From contig WNKV01000001.1 in assembly GCA_009720755.1 (NCBI GenBank), positions 372,001-436,000 of the forward strand: DNA of 64,000 nucleotides. Direction: 5' to 3'. Position 1 is the stretch's first letter, and the number at the start of each line of letters is the position of its first letter. A program made the position numbers and the translations under genes. The stretch is from Rhodoplanes serenus. Its GTDB lineage: Bacteria; Pseudomonadota; Alphaproteobacteria; Rhizobiales; Xanthobacteraceae. Positions 58,930 through 64,000 of this stretch are shown here, piece after piece. The notes below the pieces were generated by a model. It worked only from the letters and a program-made list of their open reading frames with translations, was not told where the DNA came from and made no database searches.

Positions 58930-59879
58930 GCTGCCCTCCTGTCGTTCGCGGGTTCGCCGGCGATGTCCGTTTCGGGGAGGAACGCCAGCAGCCAATTGGC
59001 CGCCTTGCTCGCCTGCGACGCGGCGCGGACGATGGCGCGATTGTCTTCGCGCAGCACGTCCAGCCACGAGCCGATGTAATCGGCGTGGCGCACCGTCGGA
59101 GTGATGCCGAGCGAGGCGCAGCAAAAGGCCGCGTTCATCTCGGCGACGAGTTCCTCAAAGGCGTACTTCTTGGAGCCGAAGGAGCCGGTGAGGTCGCGGC
59201 CGAGACGGGACGAATGGCCCGTCGCATGGCCGAGCTCATGCAGGGCCGTGCGATGCCAGTTGATCGTCTCGAAATACGCCTGAGGCGGCGGCACCTGAAC
59301 GGAGTCGTGCGCCGGCACGTAGAAGGCGCGATCGCCGCCGATGCGGAAGTCGATACCCGTCGCCTTGATCAGCGCCTCGACGCGCGGCTCGATCAGGCCG
59401 GGCTCCGGCGCAGGCGGCGCGACGGCAAGGCCGTCGGGCAGATCCTCGCACTGCGCGACGTTGAACACGGTGAAGCGCTTCAGGAACGGAATCGCCTGCG
59501 CTTCCTCGCCGGTCTCCTGCGCGCGCTTCTTTTCGTCGTCGGGGATGAAGCGGTCGGCGTAGACGACGGTGGTGCCGCGCTCGCCCTTGCGGACATGGCC
59601 GCCGAGGGACAGCGCCTGGCGGAAGGTTAGCCAGCTTTGCACCGGAAAGCCGTGCTCGATGACCGCGCCCCAGAGGATCAGCACATTGATCCCGGAATAG
59701 GCGCGGCCGGTGGCGGCATTCGCCGGCATGGCGACCGGCGCTTTCGCAGCGGCCGTTCCCCAGGGTTGGACCCAGGGCACGCGGCCGGCCTCCAGCTCGG
59801 CGATAATCTTGTTGGTGATGTCGTCGTAAAGGCTCGCCCGGTTGGTCCCGGCGCGAGCGTTGCGGCCATGTCTGGACAT
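58926..59879 (-). CDS. ardC: ArdC-type antirestriction protein (ssDNA-binding + zincin)
   Basis: A 317-residue protein. The N-terminal single-strand-binding domain (LYDDITNKIIAELEAGRVPW, GRAYSGINVLILWGAVIEHG, QALSLGGHVRKGERGTTVVY) is followed by a zinc metallopeptidase-like domain with HELGHATGH at residues 214-222 and ELVAEMNAAFCCASLGI. ArdC protects incoming single-stranded DNA from restriction in the recipient. Its leader carries the conserved structure at 59893-59932, suggesting common control with the ParB-like and helicase genes. Confidence 0.92.
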   Translation of the reverse strand: MSRHGRNARAGTNRASLYDDITNKIIAELEAGRVPWVQPWGTAAAKAPVAMPANAATGRAYSGINVLILWGAVIEHGFPVQSWLTFRQALSLGGHVRKGERGTTVVYADRFIPDDEKKRAQETGEEAQAIPFLKRFTVFNVAQCEDLPDGLAVAPPAPEPGLIEPRVEALIKATGIDFRIGGDRAFYVPAHDSVQVPPPQAYFETINWHRTALHELGHATGHSSRLGRDLTGSFGSKKYAFEELVAEMNAAFCCASLGITPTVRHADYIGSWLDVLREDNRAIVRAASQASKAANWLLAFLPETDIAGEPANDRRAA

Positions 59880-59892
59880 CGCGGTTCTCCGC

Positions 59893-59932
59893 GACGGGCG
59901 CCGGAGGCCTCTCCTCCAGCCCTCAACCCGTC
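59893..59932 (-). promoter_or_regulatory. structured leader B, before the ArdC gene
   Basis: GACGGG (59893-59898) pairs with CCCGTC (59927-59932) and CCGGAGG (59901-59907) with CCTCCAG (59913-59919, one U-G pair on the RNA). On the minus strand it reads CGTGACGGGTTGAGGG, the inner hairpin with an AGAG loop, and GGCGCCCGTCGCGGAG, 13 bp before the ATG. The inner stem differs from leader A but stays paired. Confidence 0.7.
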
Positions 59933-60167
59933 ACGGCAAACCCGGTCCGCACTCTCACTTTCCTTATGGGGGCGTTGCGGGGTCTCCCCGCTAGAAGGGG
60001 TCGGCCCGAGACCGCGGCTCGGCCGCAGGGGAAGGCCTTCACCGCCTGGCCATGCAATGCGCGCTGATCGCCAATTACTGGGCTGGATCGGCTACGCTGG
60101 CCTTGTGCCGAGCCATGGTCCTGCCGGGCGCCGGAGCGATGTATCGCCGTTAGGCTGAATGACGGGC

Positions 60168-61211
60168 TCACGAGGATGCGTTGGCCGCTGCATCGAGCTG
60201 ATGCATCGAGTCAAGAATAAGGTCGAAGCTGGGGGGCTCGTCAAAAATCATCGCGGCGGTTTTAGCGTAGTCACGGCGAAGCGCGTCAATCATGCCCTCG
60301 ACAGGGGCAATCGCGAATGTGCCGGGCTGCGCTGACGCAAGATCGAAGTCCGGCCGGTCGAAGAACATGCGCGCGTGGCGCAGGCAGTCGCGTGCAAGCT
60401 CCAGGTCGCCCAACGCGTCCTTCCCTGCTTGCGACGCGAGCAGCTGGTGCAGGTCGTAATAATGGCGCGAAATACGCTGGCCTTCCTGGCGCAGCACGCC
60501 GCGCCGCTCATACCATCGCCGCAGGCCGTGCGCGATCACCACCTTGTCCCAGAAGGTTCGGCCTGGCTCGATGGTCGTGACGTTGGGGACCGAAAGGTCC
60601 AGGTCGGGAGTTTCGTCGGCAATGTATGGCCTGATCAGGACCGGACGGTTGGGATCGAGCGCTGACTTCGCACCTGACTCGATCCGCACGGCCGGGCGCA
60701 CATAGCCGTCGTCGCGCGGTTCAACCTCGGGATACCAGAGAAGCAAAGTCTGCCCCTCGGAATCGGCCTGATCGATCTCCACGCGCCCGGCTCCGCCCGT
60801 GGCCTCGGCCAGGAGCCCGGCGAGGCTCTCCCGAAGCGGACCGGTGACAAAAGCGCGGCAGGCGTCACGGATGGCGTCAAGCCTGGCGCGGCGCTTCTTG
60901 CCGGAGAGCGCCTCCAGTTCCTCGGCGGTTGCCGCTTGTTCGAGATCGTCACGGAAGACCGTAACGTCGATGTCCTCTGAAAACCGGTTGATGAGGCCAT
61001 AGGCTTTGGACAGCGAGGTGCCGCCTTTGAAGAGAAGGCGCGGCCGGTCTGCGGGGAGGCGGTGATAGAGCGCGTCGAGCGTCCAGCAGACCCAGAAGTC
61101 CTTTTCGATGTTGCCGATCGGTGCGCCGAGCCGATTGGCAGTGGAGAGGAACAGATCGAGGCGGTCGCGCGCCGGGGCTCGGATGACCGCTGCATAAGCC
61201 TCGGCGGTCAT
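60168..61211 (-). CDS. abiEii: AbiEii-type nucleotidyltransferase toxin
   Basis: A 347-residue protein of the AbiEii/MNT family. RLLFKGGTSLSKAYGLINRF contains the nucleotide-binding GGTSLSK (about 64-70) and SEDIDVTVF the catalytic acidic pair; a second part has VVIAHGLRRWYERRGVLRQE and HYYDLHQLLASQAGKDALGD. AbiEii adds nucleotides to RNA (for tRNA-directed members, CCA ends) and stops growth upon infection. It is coupled by ATGA to the antitoxin gene. 235 bp without a gene lie between the ArdC leader and this stop. Confidence 0.9.
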   Translation of the reverse strand: MTAEAYAAVIRAPARDRLDLFLSTANRLGAPIGNIEKDFWVCWTLDALYHRLPADRPRLLFKGGTSLSKAYGLINRFSEDIDVTVFRDDLEQAATAEELEALSGKKRRARLDAIRDACRAFVTGPLRESLAGLLAEATGGAGRVEIDQADSEGQTLLLWYPEVEPRDDGYVRPAVRIESGAKSALDPNRPVLIRPYIADETPDLDLSVPNVTTIEPGRTFWDKVVIAHGLRRWYERRGVLRQEGQRISRHYYDLHQLLASQAGKDALGDLELARDCLRHARMFFDRPDFDLASAQPGTFAIAPVEGMIDALRRDYAKTAAMIFDEPPSFDLILDSMHQLDAAANASS

Positions 61212-61870
61212 GTCTTCGCGCCCTCGCCGACGATCAGCGGACGCAGGAACTCCTGCATCCAGATGGGCAGAGCCGAGAGCCCTTCGCGCAGATCATCGTG
61301 AATGCCCTGGCCGTGGTCCGGATCGGCGAGCAGTCGGCGCAGAATCTCGGTGACACGGGCGCGTTCGTCGTTCTCCTTCAGCACGTCCTGAAGCCAGTGC
61401 AGAGCCTGGACGACGCGCATCGCCGGCCGGCCGGCCCAGTAGAGCCGGCTTGCTGCGGCTGCCTTGAAGTGGATTTCCTGGTTGCCGAGCTTGATGGGCT
61501 TTAGTCGGGCATCGACCAGGACCTCGATGCGGGCGGGCACGGCGGTGGTCAGACCGAGATCGTTGGCAGCCGTCATGCCGTCCACGACGAAGCGGGCCTT
61601 GTCGCGCCGGGCGACGGCGCGGATGACGGCGCGATAGTCCGGCACGGTGGGACGGCCGGTCAGGCTGTTGACGCTCGGACGATCATAGAGGCCGCGATCG
61701 ATTCGCCGGAGCTCGCCTGCAGCCGCCAAGCGCTGCAGCGATTTATCGACGGCGCCGCGGCCGGCGAGATCGGCGAAATCGCTGGGCGTCCACACCTCGC
61801 CCGGCTGTTCGGCGATGCGGGCGAGCAAGCGGCTGCGGAGGTCGGAACCCGGCTGGTGAGCATCGGTCAT
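61208..61870 (-). CDS. abiEi: AbiEi-type antitoxin/repressor
   Basis: A 220-residue protein with an N-terminal winged helix-turn-helix (LRSRLLARIAEQPGEVWTPS, DFADLAGRGAVDKSLQRLAA, GELRRIDRGLYDRPSVNSLT) and the AbiEi C-terminal domain (VDGMTAANDLGLTTAVPARI, HFKAAAASRLYWAGRPAMRV). It neutralises AbiEii indirectly (type IV) and represses the operon. The start at 61870 fits the operator just before it; the frame is open for 22 more codons through both operators. Confidence 0.9.
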   Translation of the reverse strand: MTDAHQPGSDLRSRLLARIAEQPGEVWTPSDFADLAGRGAVDKSLQRLAAAGELRRIDRGLYDRPSVNSLTGRPTVPDYRAVIRAVARRDKARFVVDGMTAANDLGLTTAVPARIEVLVDARLKPIKLGNQEIHFKAAAASRLYWAGRPAMRVVQALHWLQDVLKENDERARVTEILRRLLADPDHGQGIHDDLREGLSALPIWMQEFLRPLIVGEGAKT

Positions 61871-61934
61871 GTCCGAAATATGCCGCATGTTTCGGACGAT
61901 GAGAAGCGTCCGAAGAATGCTACATTTTTCGGAC
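61871..61934. promoter_or_regulatory. two matched operators before the AbiE operon
   Basis: GTCCGAA (61871-61877) and TTCGGAC (61891-61897) form one inverted repeat with a 13-base spacer. GTCCGAA (61908-61914) and TTCGGAC (61928-61934) form a second with exactly the same spacer. AbiEi proteins are known to bind two inverted repeats in their own promoter, so this is the expected autoregulatory site. Center-to-center distance is 37 bp. Confidence 0.85.
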
Positions 61935-62003
61935 AACCCTTTTTAAGGAGGGACATTGCGGAATGCCGGGTTGCCTTCGGCCCCTCCAGATGAGAGCCAC
62001 CCC

Positions 62004-62033
62004 TTGACTCCGTCTGATGTAAGATTATCTTAC
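62004..62033 (+). promoter_or_regulatory. promoter and operator of the plus-strand terminal cluster
   Basis: TTGACT at 62004-62009 and TATCTT at 62026-62031 are 16 bp apart and make a plausible promoter. The perfect palindrome GTAAGAT-T-ATCTTAC (62019-62033) overlaps the -10 region. The XRE-type protein encoded two genes downstream is the natural candidate to bind it. The ATG follows at 62060. Confidence 0.65.
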
Positions 62034-62059
62034 CACGTGTCGGACCAAGGAGGTACTTC

Positions 62060-62365
62060 ATGGATCCCGCCGCACTGAAAGAGAAGCTGATCGCCGTCCT
62101 CGGCCAGATTCAGGTCGACAGCGGCCTCGAATGCCCAGCGATGACCGGCGCCACCAAGCCGGTCGAGAACTTGCCGAAGTTCGATAGCAAGGTCTGGCCG
62201 GTCGCGACCACGATCCTCGCTACGGAGATCGGTGCGACGATCCCCAATGACGTGAACATCTTCGTCGACGAGACGACCAAGCTCCCGCGCTCGATTGACG
62301 AGACCGCTGCCTTCGTCTGCGAGCTGCTCAAGAAGGAAAGCGCGAAAGAAGCGGCGGCGGCATGA
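62060..62365 (+). CDS. acyl-carrier-like small protein of unknown function
   Basis: A 101-residue protein with a perfect AAGGAGGT before the ATG. The centre reads VENLPKFDSKVWPVATTILA, TEIGATIPNDVNIFVDETTK, SIDETAAFVCELL. This resembles an acyl-carrier protein: a DS pair at 42-43 where carriers hold the 4'-phosphopantetheine serine, followed by a helix, an IP turn and a last helix. The fit is a pattern judgement without an alignment, and the helix after DS is less typical. The stop overlaps the next ATG (ATGA), so it belongs to the same operon as the XRE, ImmA and TS-like genes. Confidence 0.6.
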   Translation: MDPAALKEKLIAVLGQIQVDSGLECPAMTGATKPVENLPKFDSKVWPVATTILATEIGATIPNDVNIFVDETTKLPRSIDETAAFVCELLKKESAKEAAAA

Positions 62366-62727
62366 CTGAACTCGATTCCGGCAAGCGAATGCAGATCGCA
62401 GAGCGGCTGAAAGAGGCGCGCAAACTCGCGGGCCTGTCGCAAAGCCATGTAGCGAAGATGCTCGGTCTGCATCGCCCCTCCATCAGTGAGATGGAGGCCG
62501 GCAACCGGCGCGTTTCGGCCGACGAGCTCGCCCGGCTTGCCGAGACCTATGACGTCAGCGTCGCCTGGCTCCTCGGCGAAGCGCCCGAGACGCTCGACGC
62601 CCAAGACCCGCGGCTCGAGCTCGCAGCGCGCGAACTCTCCAAGCTCAAGCCCGACGATCTGGAACGCCTGCTCAAGTTGCTGGCCGCCATGCGCAGCGAT
62701 TCCACCGCGAACGGAGGCAATCGCTGA
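62362..62727 (+). CDS. XRE-family helix-turn-helix regulator
   Basis: A 121-residue regulator with an HTH at about 8-63: MQIAERLKEARKLAGLSQSH, VAKMLGLHRPSISEMEAGNR, RVSADELARLAETYDVSVAW, followed by a short helical end (LERLLKLLAAMRSDST). The pairing with a following ImmA/IrrE peptidase is a known repressor-protease arrangement. It probably binds the palindrome at 62019-62033. ATG overlaps the previous stop. Confidence 0.92.
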   Translation: MTELDSGKRMQIAERLKEARKLAGLSQSHVAKMLGLHRPSISEMEAGNRRVSADELARLAETYDVSVAWLLGEAPETLDAQDPRLELAARELSKLKPDDLERLLKLLAAMRSDSTANGGNR

Positions 62728-63632
62728 TGAACATCATGCGCACCACCACGCCCAGTTTCAATCGCCGCGCCCTGGCAACCCAGGCGATGCAGGCCGCCGC
62801 GGCGACGCGGGCAAAGGCGAAGCTCGACCAAGTCGGTCCGATCTGCATTTATGGGCTGTGCGAGACGCTGGGCGTCGCGGTGCGCTTCAACAACATCAAC
62901 ATGGAAGGGATGTACCAGCGCGGCATCCCACCGCGCATCCATCTCTCCGCCCGACGACCGCTGCCGCGGCGCGCCTACAATTGCGCGCACGAGCTCGGCC
63001 ATCACGTGTTCGGCCATGGGTCGTCGATCGACGAGCTGCGTGAGGACGCGAAGGCGCAGCCCTGGGAGGATCCAAAGGAGTTTCTGGCTGACACCTTCGC
63101 CGGCTTTGTCCTCATGCCGATCATCGGACTGCGCCGCGCCTTCTCGGTCCGAGGCTGGACCCCGGAAACGGTGACCCCGGCGCAGATGTTCACCATCGCC
63201 TGCGAGTTCGGTGTTGGCTATGCGACGCTCCTGACCCACCTCTCGGCAGGCGTGAATATGCTGTCGCGCGGCCGCGCCGCTGCCTTGCACCGTGTCACGC
63301 CCAAGTCGCTTCGCATGCACATTCTCGGCGCACTGACGCCCGAGCCGCTGATCGTCACCGACCGCCATCGCGCTGCGCCCACCCTGGACGCTGAGGTCAA
63401 GACGCTGCTCCTGCTGCCGCGCGGAACGGAGGTGGCGGGGGACGGTGGACTCGCCTTCGAACGCGACCTCGAAGGCGGACGCCTGTTTCGGGCAGTGAAA
63501 CCGGGAATCTTCCAGGCCGCCGCCGGTGACTGGGCCGTCTTCGTGCGCATCGCCCCGATCCAGAAAAACGAGCCCTACGGTTATATCGGTCTCGCGCAAT
63601 ATCGCCATCTGGAGGAGGACCCGGATGAGTAA
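62727..63632 (+). CDS. ImmA/IrrE-family metallopeptidase
   Basis: A 301-residue protein with a zinc peptidase domain in the N-terminal half: CIYGLCETLGVAVRFNNINM, then CAHELGHHVFGHG with the HExxH at 88-92, and EFLADTFAGFVLMPIIGLRR supplying the third ligand. The C-terminal 150 residues (LHRVTPKSLRMHILG, VKTLLLLPRGTEVAGDGGLA) are beta-rich and could be a sensor. ImmA cleaves XRE-type repressors, so the enzyme may switch the operon on in response to DNA damage or phage attack. It overlaps the TS-like gene by eight bases. Confidence 0.9.
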   Translation: MNIMRTTTPSFNRRALATQAMQAAAATRAKAKLDQVGPICIYGLCETLGVAVRFNNINMEGMYQRGIPPRIHLSARRPLPRRAYNCAHELGHHVFGHGSSIDELREDAKAQPWEDPKEFLADTFAGFVLMPIIGLRRAFSVRGWTPETVTPAQMFTIACEFGVGYATLLTHLSAGVNMLSRGRAAALHRVTPKSLRMHILGALTPEPLIVTDRHRAAPTLDAEVKTLLLLPRGTEVAGDGGLAFERDLEGGRLFRAVKPGIFQAAAGDWAVFVRIAPIQKNEPYGYIGLAQYRHLEEDPDE

Positions 63633-64000
63633 GGCCAAGATGCTCGCGGCGCCGCCCCCGATGGTGATCGATGACACCAATCTCTCGCGCGCTTGGGCGC
63701 GACTGCTGTTGCAGGTCCTCAACGGAGCCGGAACCGAGGTTGCTCCTTTGATTCTGAGCCTTAGTGGCTTCACAGAGAACGGCGCCGCCATCGAAGATCC
63801 AGCCGTGCGCCAGGCCCTCGATCGGCTCCTCAAGCGCAAGGGGCGACTCGTGGTCGACGACGTCGCGTTCACGATCTTCCCGCAGCGCCTCTGGGAGATG
63901 TCGCGCGGTGACCGGTCCCGCCTTTTCATCCTTTATCGCGCGACATTCCCGCGCTGGCAGGCCATGAACCGCAAAGCCAATGGCCGCGGCCTGTATTTCG
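63625..64000 (+). CDS. thymidylate-synthase-like protein, N-terminal part (cut by window end)
   Basis: At least 125 codons, open to the end of the window. The sequence SRAWARLLLQVLNGAGTEVA, PLILSLSGFTENG, RQALDRLLKRKGR, FTIFPQRLWEMSRGDRSRLF, YRATFPRWQAMNRKANGRGL looks like the first half of a thymidylate-synthase-fold protein (a TIFP-rLW-type motif and NRRGxYF-like turn). The catalytic Cys region lies beyond the window. It is the last visible gene of a coupled operon with an ACP-like protein, an XRE regulator and an ImmA peptidase. Not a housekeeping thyA; the sequence is too different. Confidence 0.5.
   Translation, partial: MSKAKMLAAPPPMVIDDTNLSRAWARLLLQVLNGAGTEVAPLILSLSGFTENGAAIEDPAVRQALDRLLKRKGRLVVDDVAFTIFPQRLWEMSRGDRSRLFILYRATFPRWQAMNRKANGRGLYF

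Noticed and set aside
1-64000. tRNA, rRNA or attachment-site repeats marking the borders of an integrated element
   Set aside because: I saw no tRNA-like cloverleaf, rRNA segment, tyrosine integrase gene or long border repeat; the borders are probably outside the window.

Overview
This window is high-GC alphaproteobacterial DNA, most likely Hyphomicrobiales (Bradyrhizobium/Afipia/Methylocystis-like). The evidence is the trb-type conjugation cluster with DUF736, DUF2840 and DUF2274 partners, the FixK-type Crp/Fnr regulators with their 14-bp boxes, an NDUFS4-like fragment, and the HdeD and BON stress genes. I cannot fix the genus, nor decide whether the DNA is a plasmid or an integrated conjugative element.

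Region 1 (1-21.2 kb) is a decayed stress and low-oxygen island, visibly more AT-rich than the rest. It starts inside an IS110 transposase and then carries a RaiA/HPF-sigma fusion protein, an HdeD membrane protein and an NDUFS4-like fragment cut by IS3 debris. Next come a serine resolvase, an intact IS5 element, and a P-type ATPase that lost its N-terminus at that IS5. A second part holds three Crp/Fnr paralogues (one with an internal stop), a short-lid adenylate kinase, a BON protein, an SDR oxidoreductase, a host-attachment-like protein, a Pat-type acyl-CoA synthetase/acetyltransferase broken at a run of eight T, a second HdeD gene and a LysR regulator. Six perfect TTGAN6TCAA boxes sit in its intergenic spaces, so the genes look like one oxygen-responsive regulon under the resident FixK-like proteins.

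Region 2 (21.2-24.6 kb) is insertion-sequence debris: a 5'-truncated IS66 transposase with a coupled passenger gene, and an intact IS3 element lying between two remnants of another IS3.

Region 3 (24.6-44.2 kb, almost all minus strand) is the conjugation and replication core. Transcribed right to left it holds a DUF6499/DUF2285 protein, an AlpA-like regulator, RepA, three 16-bp iterons, ParA, a ribbon-helix-helix protein, DUF2840, TraF peptidase, DUF736 and a lytic transglycosylase. A candidate oriT with an IncP-type nick motif follows, then the relaxase, TraG coupling protein, CopG-like regulator, trbB-C-D-E-J-K-L-F-G-I and DUF2274. Many neighbours overlap by ATGA, which suggests translational coupling.

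Region 4 (44.3-60 kb, minus strand) is the accessory part of the element: DUF2285, an XRE regulator, a second DUF736, a VapBC-like toxin-antitoxin pair, a DUF2493 (SLOG) protein, a Toprim primase-like protein, a giant methylase/Strawberry-notch helicase, a set of small unknown proteins, a large ParB-like protein, DUF2958 and an ArdC-type antirestriction protein. Three of the large genes share a conserved structured leader, and two other intergenic regions share a second hairpin design with compensatory changes.

Region 5 (60-64 kb) is the defence end. It holds an AbiE type IV toxin-antitoxin pair with two matched operators, followed on the plus strand by a four-gene coupled cluster running out of the window: an acyl-carrier-like small protein, an XRE regulator, an ImmA/IrrE peptidase and a thymidylate-synthase-like protein. 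This cluster is the best candidate here for an undescribed system.
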